Assembly: GCF_001543245.1 (NCBI RefSeq)
Contig: NZ_CP014163.1
Span: 1-64,000, forward strand
From: Aerococcus urinaehominis
Lineage (GTDB): Bacteria; Bacillota; Bacilli; Lactobacillales; Aerococcaceae
Length of the DNA: 64,000 nucleotides
Reading direction: 5' to 3'
In this document: positions 22,360 to 30,792 of the stretch, in pieces
Numbering within the stretch: the first letter of the stretch is position 1
Layout of the letters: every line of letters starts with the position of its first letter
Translations under genes and position numbers: made by a program
The notes under the pieces: generated by a model
Told to the model about the DNA's origin: nothing
Seen by the model: the letters and a program-made list of their open reading frames with translations, nothing else
Database searches by the model: none

Positions 22360-23328
22360 GTGAAGACAAATTTTTGGCAAACATTAGGTGTAAAGTATCC
22401 CATTATTCAAGGCGCCATGGCTTGGGTAGCTGACGCTGACTTAGCGTCAGCAGTTTCCAATGCCGGTGGACTTGGCGTAATCGGAACTGGCCACGACTCG
22501 GTTGACATGATCCAGGCCAAGGTGGAAAAGGTAAAAACCTTAACAGATAAACCTTTCGCCGTTAATGTGATGATGTTAAATAAAGAAATCGACCAGGTGG
22601 TGGACTACCTATGCCAGGCCGGGATTTCTACCGTAACAACGGGGGCAGGTTCCCCAGGTAAATATATGGACCAATTTAACCAGGCTGGTATCAAGGTCAT
22701 TCCAGTCGTGGCGTCGGTGGCCCTAGCCCGGCGGATGGAAAAAGATGGTGTTGACGCCATTATCGTAGAAGGTATGGAGGCTGGGGGCCATATTGGTAAG
22801 CAAACGACCATGGCCCTAGTCCCTCAGGTTGTTGATGCCGTATCTATTCCGGTAGTAGCTGCCGGGGGTATCGGTGATGGCCGGGGGATGGCAGCAGCCT
22901 TTGCCCTGGGTGCCTGTGGTATCCAGGTGGGGACGCGCTTTGCAGCCTCCAAAGAGTCCAATGCCCACCCTAACTTTAAAAAGCGGATCTTTAAGGCCAA
23001 GGATATTGACACGGTTGTAACCGGTGAAGTAACTGGCCACCCCGTCCGTGTACTTCGTAATAAATTGACCCGGGAATATCTCGCCCTAGAAAAACAATTG
23101 ACTGGCCAAGAAAATCCTGATCTCAGTCAGTTAACGACTTTAGGTGCTGGTGCCCTTAGGCGCGCAGTGGTAGATGGTGATTTAGACCGGGGCTCCTTTA
23201 TGGCAGGCCAGATTGCTGGCTTGATTAAAGAAGAGGAGTCTTGCGAGGAAATTATCCAATCCTACATGCGTGTTTGCCAAGCCACCATCATGGACCAGGC
23301 CAAGTTATGGCAGTCTGATGATATTTAG
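22360..23328 (+). CDS. fabK: Enoyl-ACP reductase II (FMN-dependent)
   Basis: FabK reduces the enoyl-ACP double bond, using NAD(P)H and FMN, and replaces FabI in streptococci and relatives. The 322-residue TIM-barrel shows the family start YPIIQGAMAWVADADLASAVSNAGGLG and the FMN-phosphate region PVVAAGGIGDGRG and GVQVGTRF-like GIQVGTRFAAS. The GTG at 22360 is preferred over a TTG four codons upstream, because GAGG would abut that TTG. Having FabK predicts intrinsic resistance to triclosan, as known for the family. Confidence 0.92.
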   Translation: MKTNFWQTLGVKYPIIQGAMAWVADADLASAVSNAGGLGVIGTGHDSVDMIQAKVEKVKTLTDKPFAVNVMMLNKEIDQVVDYLCQAGISTVTTGAGSPGKYMDQFNQAGIKVIPVVASVALARRMEKDGVDAIIVEGMEAGGHIGKQTTMALVPQVVDAVSIPVVAAGGIGDGRGMAAAFALGACGIQVGTRFAASKESNAHPNFKKRIFKAKDIDTVVTGEVTGHPVRVLRNKLTREYLALEKQLTGQENPDLSQLTTLGAGALRRAVVDGDLDRGSFMAGQIAGLIKEEESCEEIIQSYMRVCQATIMDQAKLWQSDDI

Positions 23329-23408
23329 CTAGTTTAATAATTTATAACTAGCAATTAGGCTTAATAAAGGGGATATCTAGCTTAAAGCTGGATAGCCGCG
23401 TCAAAAGA

Positions 23409-23447
23409 AAAGGTAGTGGAACCAAGAGGTAACACTACCTTTATTTT
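23409..23447 (+). terminator. Hairpin between fabK and fabD
   Basis: AAAGGTAGTG (23409-23418) and CACTACCTTT (23433-23442) form a 10-bp stem around a 14-nt loop, followed by ATTTTA. It is an intrinsic-terminator-like structure inside the operon. It may lower expression of fabD and later genes relative to fabH-acpP-fabK, or end the first segment. Confidence 0.55.
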
Positions 23448-23480
23448 ATAAACACATTAACTATAAATGAGAGGGAGACT

Positions 23481-24416
23481 ATGACATTAGCTTTTATGTT
23501 TTCTGGCCAAGGTGCCCAATATACCGGCATGGGCCAGGATTTATTGGCTGCTTATCCAGAATTAACCAGCTACTTTGACCGGGCTAGTCAAGTGGTTGGC
23601 TACGATATGCAGGACCTATGTTTTAACCAGACTGAGAAAATCCATTTAACTGAATATACCCAACCGGCAATCTTAACCGTCTCAACCGCCATCCACCATT
23701 TGCTAGATCAGGCTGGGATTGAGGCTGACTATTTGGCCGGCCTTAGTTTAGGTGAGTACTCGGCCCTAGTTGCTGCTGGTGTCTTGGATTTTGACCAAGC
23801 TGTGCGGATTGTCCAAAATAGAGGGCGCTTTATGGCTCATGCCGTCCCGAATGGGGTCGGCAAGATGGTGGCGGTTATGAACGCTGACCGTGACTTGATT
23901 GAAGAAATTTGTGCTGCTTGTCGCGACCAACTGGGTAGCTATGTTGCCCCGGCAAACTATAATACACCTAAACAAATTGTCATTGGCGGCGACAACCAGG
24001 CCGTTGATTTAGCCTGCGAAAAATTACAGGCCGCTGGGGTCCGTAAGCTGATTCCTTTACAGGTTTCTGGCCCCTTCCATACCGCCTTACTAGCACCAGC
24101 TGCCCAAGAATTGGCTGATTATATAGCAGATGAGGACTTTAAGCCGCTAGCTAAGCCGGTTATCTCTAACACTACTGCCCGGCCCCATACTGACCAAGAC
24201 CTCAAGGCGCGTCTAGCCGACCAGGTCATGATGGGTGTCCGCTGGCAAGATTCCATTGACTACCTGATTGACCAGGGGGTAGATACCTTTGTTGAATTGG
24301 GACCGGGTAAAACCCTCATGAAATTTATGAAGCAAATTGATAAGTCTGTCCAGGCTTACCATGTTGAAGATGTGGCTAGTTTAGAAAAGACTTTGGCCGC
24401 CTTGAAAGGAGACTAG
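23481..24416 (+). CDS. fabD: Malonyl-CoA:ACP transacylase
   Basis: FabD loads malonate from CoA to ACP. The 311-residue enzyme shows the oxyanion motif FSGQGAQ (residues 7-13), nucleophile Ser89 in GLSLGEYSAL and His200 in SGPFHTALL. GAGAGGGAGA precedes the ATG. The gene follows a 152-bp gap containing a hairpin, the largest gap in the operon. Confidence 0.95.
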   Translation: MTLAFMFSGQGAQYTGMGQDLLAAYPELTSYFDRASQVVGYDMQDLCFNQTEKIHLTEYTQPAILTVSTAIHHLLDQAGIEADYLAGLSLGEYSALVAAGVLDFDQAVRIVQNRGRFMAHAVPNGVGKMVAVMNADRDLIEEICAACRDQLGSYVAPANYNTPKQIVIGGDNQAVDLACEKLQAAGVRKLIPLQVSGPFHTALLAPAAQELADYIADEDFKPLAKPVISNTTARPHTDQDLKARLADQVMMGVRWQDSIDYLIDQGVDTFVELGPGKTLMKFMKQIDKSVQAYHVEDVASLEKTLAALKGD

Positions 24417-24419
24417 TTC

Positions 24420-25151
24420 GTGTCTGATAAAAAAACGGTTGTGATTACAGGAGGTTCGCGCGGTATTGGTGCCGCCATTGCCCACCGCTACGCCCAAGAA
24501 AATTATAATATTGCTATTATTTCTCGGTCCGGTTCTCAAGCTGACCATATCCAGGCCCTAGAAGCCGAGGGTGTTCAAGTGGTCGATTTGAAGGGGGATA
24601 TTGCTGATAGCGATTTTGCCAAGGCTGCAATTAAAGAAATCCGCTCACATTTTGGCCGCATTGATGTCCTAGTCAATAATGCCGGTATTACCAAAGATGG
24701 CTTAATGATGCGGATGAAATCTGATGCCTTTGACGATGTCCTAGCGGTTAACCTAAAAGGGGCCTTTAACATGATGCAGGCGGTGTCTAAGGTCATGTTA
24801 AAACAAAAAGCCGGTGCCATTATTAATATGGCCTCGGTTGTGGCCCAGACTGGTAATGTGGGTCAGGTTAACTATGCGGCTTCTAAGGCTGGGTTAATCG
24901 GTATGACTAAGACAGCTGCGCGTGAGTTGGGTGGTTTTGGCATCACAGTGAACGCCATTGCCCCTGGCTATATTGAAACGGAAATGACAGATGCCATTCC
25001 AAACGAAAACAAAGCAGCCATGCTAGCCATGATTCCCCTCGGTCGTTTTGGCCAGGTGGATGAAATCGCAGATGTATGCTACCACCTTAGCCAAGCGACT
25101 TATATTACGGGTTCGACCATTGATGTCAATGGCGGCATGTACATGAATTAG
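24420..25151 (+). CDS. fabG: 3-Oxoacyl-ACP reductase
   Basis: FabG uses NADPH to reduce the 3-keto group. This short-chain dehydrogenase (243 residues) has the nucleotide-binding GGSRGIG (11-17), the NNAG motif at 86-89, and the catalytic Ser139, Tyr152 and Lys156. The start is GTG, with AAAGGAG inside the fabD end, so the genes are tightly coupled with a 3-bp gap. Confidence 0.95.
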   Translation: MSDKKTVVITGGSRGIGAAIAHRYAQENYNIAIISRSGSQADHIQALEAEGVQVVDLKGDIADSDFAKAAIKEIRSHFGRIDVLVNNAGITKDGLMMRMKSDAFDDVLAVNLKGAFNMMQAVSKVMLKQKAGAIINMASVVAQTGNVGQVNYAASKAGLIGMTKTAARELGGFGITVNAIAPGYIETEMTDAIPNENKAAMLAMIPLGRFGQVDEIADVCYHLSQATYITGSTIDVNGGMYMN

Positions 25152-25163
25152 GAGGATGCTATA

Positions 25164-26405
25164 ATGACAGAGAGAGTTGTAATCACCGGCATGGGTGCCA
25201 TCACCCCCTTAGGTAATGATGTAGCTACTTATTGGTCCGGTCTCAAGGCTGGTAATCATGCCTTTGGTCCCATCACTAAGTTTGATGCCAGTGAATTGGG
25301 GGTTAATTTAGCTGCTGAGGTTAAAGATTTCAAGGCCAAGGACTATATGGACCGTAAAGAGGCTAAACGCATGGATCCCTATTCTCAATATGGCATCGCC
25401 GCCTCCCAAGAAGCCATCAAAGATGCTGGATTAAACCTGGCTGACTTAGATACTGAGCGTTTTGGTGTTTATTTCGGTACCGGCATTGGTGGTATCCAAG
25501 AGATTGAAACCTCTATCAGAAAGATGCTGGACAAGGGACCAAAACGCGTGAATCCGCTCTTTGTTCCCATGGCCATTTCTAATATGGGCGCAGCCAATAT
25601 TTCTATGAATTTGGGTCTCCATGGCCCGGCTTTGACCATGGTAACAGCCTGTGCCTCTGCCAATAACGCTATTGGTGAAGCCTTCCGCTACATTAAGCAT
25701 GGTTATGCTGACTACATGTTAGCCGGTGGGGGTGAGTCTTCTATTAATGAAATCGGGATGGCTGGTTTTGATAACCTGACTGCCCTAAACGATACGGATA
25801 ACCCTGACCGGGCTTCAATTCCATTTGATAAGGACCGGGCTGGGTTCGTCATGGGTGAGGGTGCCGGCATGCTCGTTTTAGAATCCCTATCTTCAGCCCA
25901 GGCGCGCGGTGCTAAAATTTATGCGGAACTTGTTGGCTATGGCGCTACCTCTGACGCCTATCATTTGACAGCCCCACGTGAAGATGGCATGGGGGCGGTT
26001 AAAGCCATGAACCTGGCCCTAGCTGAAGCAGGTCTGAGCCACGAAGATGTTTCTTATATTAATGCTCACGGTACCTCTACACCAGCTAATGATTCATCGG
26101 AAACAGCCGCGATCAAAACAGCCTTTGGAGAGGAACTTGCCCACAAAATTCCTGTTTCGTCTACTAAGTCAGCCATTGGTCACTTATTGGGTGCGGCAGG
26201 TGCCGTGGAAGCTATCGCAGCCATCAAAGCCATTGAAGAAGGTTTTATTCCGCCAACTGTTGGCTACCAAGAGCAGGATCCAGCCTGCGATTTAGATTAT
26301 GTGCCAAATGAGGGCCGGGCTGCCGATGTTCAGGTAGTCCTATCCAATACCCTAGGCTTTGGCGGCCATAACACTGTACTATGTTTTAAGAAGATTGAGG
26401 CGTAA
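25164..26405 (+). CDS. fabF: 3-Oxoacyl-ACP synthase II
   Basis: FabF elongates acyl-ACP with malonyl-ACP. The 413-residue thiolase-fold enzyme has Cys163 in [11 protein letters not shown], and the two histidines in [11 protein letters not shown] and [17 protein letters not shown] precedes the ATG, 12 bp after fabG. In organisms with a single KAS II it also influences the share of unsaturated fatty acids. Confidence 0.95.
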   Translation: MTERVVITGMGAITPLGNDVATYWSGLKAGNHAFGPITKFDASELGVNLAAEVKDFKAKDYMDRKEAKRMDPYSQYGIAASQEAIKDAGLNLADLDTERFGVYFGTGIGGIQEIETSIRKMLDKGPKRVNPLFVPMAISNMGAANISMNLGLHGPALTMVTACASANNAIGEAFRYIKHGYADYMLAGGGESSINEIGMAGFDNLTALNDTDNPDRASIPFDKDRAGFVMGEGAGMLVLESLSSAQARGAKIYAELVGYGATSDAYHLTAPREDGMGAVKAMNLALAEAGLSHEDVSYINAHGTSTPANDSSETAAIKTAFGEELAHKIPVSSTKSAIGHLLGAAGAVEAIAAIKAIEEGFIPPTVGYQEQDPACDLDYVPNEGRAADVQVVLSNTLGFGGHNTVLCFKKIEA

Positions 26406-26409
26406 GTAT

Positions 26410-26898
26410 ATGGATATTAATGAAATGAAAGAACTGATTGCGGCTGTTGACCAGTCTAGCATTCAGGAATTTGAAGCAAATGACCAGGATTATGCCATTC
26501 GTATTTCAAAACTAACTGAACCCAAACCGATCATTACTGGTGGGATGTTAACAAATCCAAATGATATCACTGACCAGCCAGTAGCTAGCAGTGTCAGCTC
26601 ACTTGACCAAACTTATGTAAACCAGCCAGAAGTTAATCAAGCTGCTGAGTCTGCTGTTAGCAATGGCACTTTGATCAAGTCGCCAATCGTAGGGGTAGTA
26701 TACCTACAACCAGCTCCGGATAAGGATGTCTTTAAAGAAGTTGGTGACTCAGTGCGTGAGGGCGAGACCTTGTGTATTGTTGAAGCCATGAAGTTGATGA
26801 ATGAAATTCCATCAACTGTAGCCGGCAAGGTGGCTAAGGTCTTGGTAGAAAATGGTCAAGTGGTTGAGTATGACCAACCCCTGTTTGAAATCATTTAA
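26410..26898 (+). CDS. accB: Biotin carboxyl carrier protein of acetyl-CoA carboxylase
   Basis: The 162-residue protein carries biotin on Lys128 in the motif EAMKLMNE, within the C-terminal biotinyl domain (about residues 85-162). The N-terminal part has a conserved helix and a flexible linker rich in Thr, Gln and Ser. The ATG at 26410 lies 4 bp past the fabF stop with GAGG inside fabF; an upstream frame through fabF is not the real start. Carboxybiotin shuttles between AccC and AccD-AccA. Confidence 0.94.
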   Translation: MDINEMKELIAAVDQSSIQEFEANDQDYAIRISKLTEPKPIITGGMLTNPNDITDQPVASSVSSLDQTYVNQPEVNQAAESAVSNGTLIKSPIVGVVYLQPAPDKDVFKEVGDSVREGETLCIVEAMKLMNEIPSTVAGKVAKVLVENGQVVEYDQPLFEII

Positions 26899-26908
26899 GG
26901 AGGCTAGT

Positions 26909-27373
26909 ATGAAGGCAGAGAATAAACCAATCTATACGGCAGCGGAAATAATGGACATTATTCCTAACCGCTATCCAATTTGCTATATTGATCGGGTCGA
27001 TGAACTGGAGCCAGGTAAGCGGGTTGTTGCCCGTAAAAATGTGACGATTAATGAAGATTATTTCCAGGGACATTTCCCTGGTAATCCAGTCATGCCTGGT
27101 GTATTGCAGGTAGAAACCCTGGCCCAAGCCGGTTCTATTCCTTTATTGTTGTCGCCTGATTTTGAAAATAAAACGGCCTATCTGGCTGGTTTGGATAAGG
27201 TGCGCTTTCGTGAAAATGTCGTGCCGGGTGATGTCTTAACTGTGACCGTGGATATTCATAAACTAAAACGGCGGATGGGTAATGCAACCGGCGTGATCAC
27301 TAATGAATATGGTCGGGTAGTTTGCCAGTGCGAAATGACCTTTATTATTACTGAAATTGACCAAACCGTGTAA
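26909..27373 (+). CDS. fabZ: 3-Hydroxyacyl-ACP dehydratase
   Basis: FabZ removes water from 3-hydroxyacyl-ACP. The 154-residue hot-dog enzyme has His55 in the GHFPGNPVMPG motif and Glu69 on the following helix (LQVETLAQ). AAGGAGG precedes the ATG at 26909. Only one FabZ/FabN is present here; whether it can isomerise the double bond to make unsaturated fatty acids cannot be told from this sequence. Confidence 0.95.
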   Translation: MKAENKPIYTAAEIMDIIPNRYPICYIDRVDELEPGKRVVARKNVTINEDYFQGHFPGNPVMPGVLQVETLAQAGSIPLLLSPDFENKTAYLAGLDKVRFRENVVPGDVLTVTVDIHKLKRRMGNATGVITNEYGRVVCQCEMTFIITEIDQTV

Positions 27374-27385
27374 GGTAGGGATAAG

Positions 27386-28753
27386 ATGTTTGAAAAGATT
27401 CTAATTGCCAACCGGGGTGAGATAGCTTGCCGGATTATCCGGACCTGCCAAGAACTAGGCATTGCAACTGTGGCTATATATTCTACCGCTGACCGCGATG
27501 CCCTCCATGTCCGTTTGGCTGACCAGGCAGTCTGCATTGGCGGCCCCCAGTCCAGTGATTCTTATTTGGATATGCAGGCCATTCTAAGTGCGGCCTATGT
27601 CACTCAGGCCCAGGCCATTCATCCTGGTTTTGGCTTTTTGGCGGAAAATGCTAAATTCGCCCGACTCTGCCAGGAGATGAATATCAAATTTATTGGTCCC
27701 AGCCCCGATGTGATTGACAAAATGGGCGACAAGCAGCATGCCCGGCAAACCATGATTGCTGCCCAGGTACCAGTAACACCTGGTTCAGAGGGCTTTATTA
27801 CGACAGTTGACCAGGGCTTAACAGTTGCCCAAAAAGTTGGCTACCCTGTGCTTTTAAAGGCAACGGCTGGTGGTGGTGGCAAGGGTATGCGGGTGGTGGC
27901 GTCTCCTGCAGACTTAGACCACCAATTCCATGAGGCCCAGAGAGAAGCCAAGCAAGCCTTTGGTGATGACCGCCTTTATTTGGAGAAAATCATTGCACCT
28001 GCCCGCCATATTGAAGTCCAAATTATTGGTGACCAGGCAGGCAATGTTATCCACCTGGGTGAGCGCGAATGTTCCCTCCAACGTAACCACCAAAAGGTCC
28101 TTGAAGAAACACCGTCGCCTTTTATCAGTGACCAGACGAGAACTGCCATCACCCAGGCAGCGGTGCGAGCTGGCGCGGGAGTGGGCTATGAGGGGGCCGG
28201 GACGATTGAATTCTTGGTTGACAATGATCAAAACTTCTATTTTATGGAAATGAATACCCGCATCCAAGTAGAACACCCAGTTACCGAAGAAGTAACAGGC
28301 GTCGATATTGTGGCGGAACAAATTCGGGTAGCAGCTGGCTTGCCACTTTCCTATGACCAAGAGGATATTATCTTTGAAGGCCACGCCATTGAGTGTCGGA
28401 TTAATGCCGAAGACCCTAGCCAAAACTTTATGCCAGCTATGGGCACCTTCGATTTTATCCACTTTCCTCAAGGCGGCTTAGGTCTGCGCATTGAAAGTGC
28501 TGTTTATCCAGGCTACCAAATGCCTGCCTTTTATGATAATATGATTGCGAAAATTATCTGTCGCGGCGAAGATCGCGACCAAGCTATCAGTAAAATGCGC
28601 CGGGCCCTAGCAGAACTGGATATTCAAGGCGTTAAGACCAACGCCCGGATGCAGGCTGCCCTGGTAGCAGACGCTGGCTTTATTGCTGGTGAATTTAATA
28701 ATAATTATCTGGAAGAAGTCTTCTTGCCAAGCTGGCTCAGCTCGGAGCTTTAG
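27386..28753 (+). CDS. accC: Biotin carboxylase subunit of acetyl-CoA carboxylase
   Basis: AccC carboxylates biotin on AccB using ATP and bicarbonate. The 455-residue ATP-grasp enzyme shows the N-terminal KILIANRGEIACRI, the glycine-rich ATP loop TAGGGGKGMR near residue 160, the ECSLQRNHQKV region, and MNTRIQVEHPVTE with the catalytic Arg and Glu. Length is standard. It follows fabZ by 12 bp. Confidence 0.95.
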   Translation: MFEKILIANRGEIACRIIRTCQELGIATVAIYSTADRDALHVRLADQAVCIGGPQSSDSYLDMQAILSAAYVTQAQAIHPGFGFLAENAKFARLCQEMNIKFIGPSPDVIDKMGDKQHARQTMIAAQVPVTPGSEGFITTVDQGLTVAQKVGYPVLLKATAGGGGKGMRVVASPADLDHQFHEAQREAKQAFGDDRLYLEKIIAPARHIEVQIIGDQAGNVIHLGERECSLQRNHQKVLEETPSPFISDQTRTAITQAAVRAGAGVGYEGAGTIEFLVDNDQNFYFMEMNTRIQVEHPVTEEVTGVDIVAEQIRVAAGLPLSYDQEDIIFEGHAIECRINAEDPSQNFMPAMGTFDFIHFPQGGLGLRIESAVYPGYQMPAFYDNMIAKIICRGEDRDQAISKMRRALAELDIQGVKTNARMQAALVADAGFIAGEFNNNYLEEVFLPSWLSSEL

Positions 28754-28775
28754 AAGATAGGAAGGAAGTTGAGTG

Positions 28776-29651
28776 ATGGGTTTTTCCCGCCGAAAGTCAT
28801 ATATAAAAATACCTAGTCGTAATGATCAAAGCAAACGACCAGTGGACAAAAATAATGCCCCTACCATTCCTGATGGAATGTGGCAAAAATGTCCTAACTG
28901 CAAGCAAACGGTTTTAAGTGATGATCTAGGGGATAATAAAGTCTGCCCACATTGTAACTATCATTTTCGCTTGGCCAGTAAGGACCGCTTAGCTATGGTG
29001 TGTGACCATGACAGCTTTGAGGAATTATTTGTTGATGACACCATTAACAATCCCTTGGACTTTCCCGGCTATGCAGATAAGAAAAAAGCAGCCCAGGACA
29101 AGACTGGTCTAGACGAGGCAATTGTGACAGGCGTGGGCCGCATCCTCAATTATCCAGCTTGTATCGGTGTCATGGATGCACACTTTATGATGGGCTCTAT
29201 GTCAGCCATGGTGGGGGAAAAGATTACCCGTCTGTTTGAATATGCCCTGGACCACCGGATGCCAGTCATTATTTTTACTGCTTCAGGGGGTGCCCGGATG
29301 CAAGAGGGCATCATGTCCTTGATGCAGATGGCCAAGGTTTCCCAGGCTGTGGCCCAGCACAGCCAAGCTGGCCTGCTCTATATACCGGTTTTGACGGATC
29401 CAACGACCGGTGGGGTCACAGCTTCTTTTGCCATGCAGGGCGATATTATCCTGGCCGAACCTGGTGCTATGATTGGTTTTGCTGGTAAGCGGGTGATTGA
29501 ACAGACGATCCGCCAAGAATTACCAGAAAACTTCCAGACGGCTGAACACCAACTTAAGCATGGTTTTATTGATATGATTGTACCCCGTTGGAAGATGCAA
29601 GTCGTTTTAGCTGAGTTGCTGTATCTCCACCACCAGGAAGTAGGTCGCTAG
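28776..29651 (+). CDS. accD: Acetyl-CoA carboxylase carboxyltransferase beta subunit
   Basis: AccD forms the carboxyltransferase with AccA. A zinc ribbon is made by Cys39, Cys42, Cys57 and Cys60 (CPNC...CPHC). The crotonase-like core contains ASGGARMQEG and PTTGGVTASFAMQGD. The ATG at 28776 with GGAAGG upstream is preferred over an adjoining GTG at 28773. Length is 291 residues, typical. Confidence 0.95.
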   Translation: MGFSRRKSYIKIPSRNDQSKRPVDKNNAPTIPDGMWQKCPNCKQTVLSDDLGDNKVCPHCNYHFRLASKDRLAMVCDHDSFEELFVDDTINNPLDFPGYADKKKAAQDKTGLDEAIVTGVGRILNYPACIGVMDAHFMMGSMSAMVGEKITRLFEYALDHRMPVIIFTASGGARMQEGIMSLMQMAKVSQAVAQHSQAGLLYIPVLTDPTTGGVTASFAMQGDIILAEPGAMIGFAGKRVIEQTIRQELPENFQTAEHQLKHGFIDMIVPRWKMQVVLAELLYLHHQEVGR

Positions 29652-29655
29652 AGCT

Positions 29656-30474
29656 ATGAGTAATGAAAATAAAAACCAGCCAAAAACTGTCCTTTCACCT
29701 AGCCAGGTGGTAGAGGCAGCTAGACGTATTGATCGGCTGACTAGTTCGGAAATTATTGACCAAATATGTGATATCTTCTATGAATTTCATGGCGACCGCC
29801 TCTACGGGGATGACCCAGCCATCTATGGTGGTATGGGCCAGATTGGTGATCACAAGGTAACTATTGTCGGTACCGAGAAGGGCCATACCATTGAGAGTAA
29901 TATCGCTAGGAATTTTGGCTCTCCCCATGCCGAGGGCTACCGCAAGGCAATCCGCCTGTTTAAACAGGCAGAGAAATTTAACCGTCCGGTCATTACCTTA
30001 ATCAATACCTCTGGTGCCTTTTGTGATACCGAGGCTGAGGACCGGGGAGTTGGAGAAGCCATTGCCCAATCGATGCAGGTCCTGGGCCAACTCAAGGTAC
30101 CGGTCATTGCCATTCTAATTGGTGAGGGTGGGTCAGGCGGTGCCTTGGCCCTGGCCACAGCCAACCAGGTTTGGATGATGGAGCAAGCCATGTATTCGAT
30201 CTTATCGCCAGAAGGCTTTGCCACGATTTTATGGAAGGATGCCAGTCGTAAGGATGAAGCAGCAGAATTAATGAAATTTACTGCCACCGACCTTTATGAC
30301 CTGGGCGTGATTGATAAAATTATTCCCGAACTCAAGGCCAATGGCGACAAGCTCAGCAACCGGCGCCTGCTTCGCCAATTAAAAACTTTGATTACCAGCA
30401 GTTTAGACGAGATGGCGACCTGGTCGGCTGACCAATTAGTAAACCAGCGCATTAGTCGCTTCCGTAAATATTAG
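29656..30474 (+). CDS. accA: Acetyl-CoA carboxylase carboxyltransferase alpha subunit
   Basis: AccA completes the carboxyltransferase, which moves the carboxyl group from biotin to acetyl-CoA, giving malonyl-CoA. The 272-residue crotonase-fold protein shows FYEFHGDRLYGDD, GSPHAEGYRKAIRL, and GEGGSGGALALA, with SPEGFATILWKD further on. It is 4 bp after accD and is the last gene of the operon; a terminator follows within 30 bp. Confidence 0.95.
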   Translation: MSNENKNQPKTVLSPSQVVEAARRIDRLTSSEIIDQICDIFYEFHGDRLYGDDPAIYGGMGQIGDHKVTIVGTEKGHTIESNIARNFGSPHAEGYRKAIRLFKQAEKFNRPVITLINTSGAFCDTEAEDRGVGEAIAQSMQVLGQLKVPVIAILIGEGGSGGALALATANQVWMMEQAMYSILSPEGFATILWKDASRKDEAAELMKFTATDLYDLGVIDKIIPELKANGDKLSNRRLLRQLKTLITSSLDEMATWSADQLVNQRISRFRKY

Positions 30475-30479
30475 TATTT

Positions 30480-30503
30480 AAGCCAGTTTACGCTGGCTTT
30501 TTT
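30480..30503 (+). terminator. Terminator of the fatty-acid operon
   Basis: AAGCCAG (30480-30486) and CTGGCTT (30493-30499) form a stem with a 6-nt loop, running into six T residues. Confidence 0.85.
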
Positions 30504-30588
30504 GTGTTTAAAGAAGAGTTAAAGAATAAATTCGTATGCTTTTTTATCATATGTTAGATGAAGAATATTAATTAAATATTATAACTTT

Positions 30589-30648
30589 AAAAGGCGATGA
30601 ATATAGAATCCATCGCCTTTTCACTTACAGGATTAAATCCCAGTAAGT
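30589..30648. repeat. Two adjacent hairpins in the gap before the DUF262 gene
   Basis: AAAAGGCGATG (30589-30599) pairs perfectly with CATCGCCTTTT (30611-30621) and could terminate in either direction. Immediately after it, ACTTAC (30623-30628) pairs with GTAAGT (30643-30648), with an inner GGATT/AATCC stem. The rest of 30504-30792 is AT-rich with no gene and no strong promoter that I can identify. Confidence 0.55.
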
Positions 30649-30792
30649 TTATCGGGTTACAATAGAATTTAGTTAAATCAGCACCAATAGTCTTAATGTA
30701 TTAAATCTTATTGTCCATTAAAACTTTTCACAAGAGATCTTTAAATTTCTTGTTAGATCACCTAGAATGGATTAAAGGAGGATTTTAAAAAT

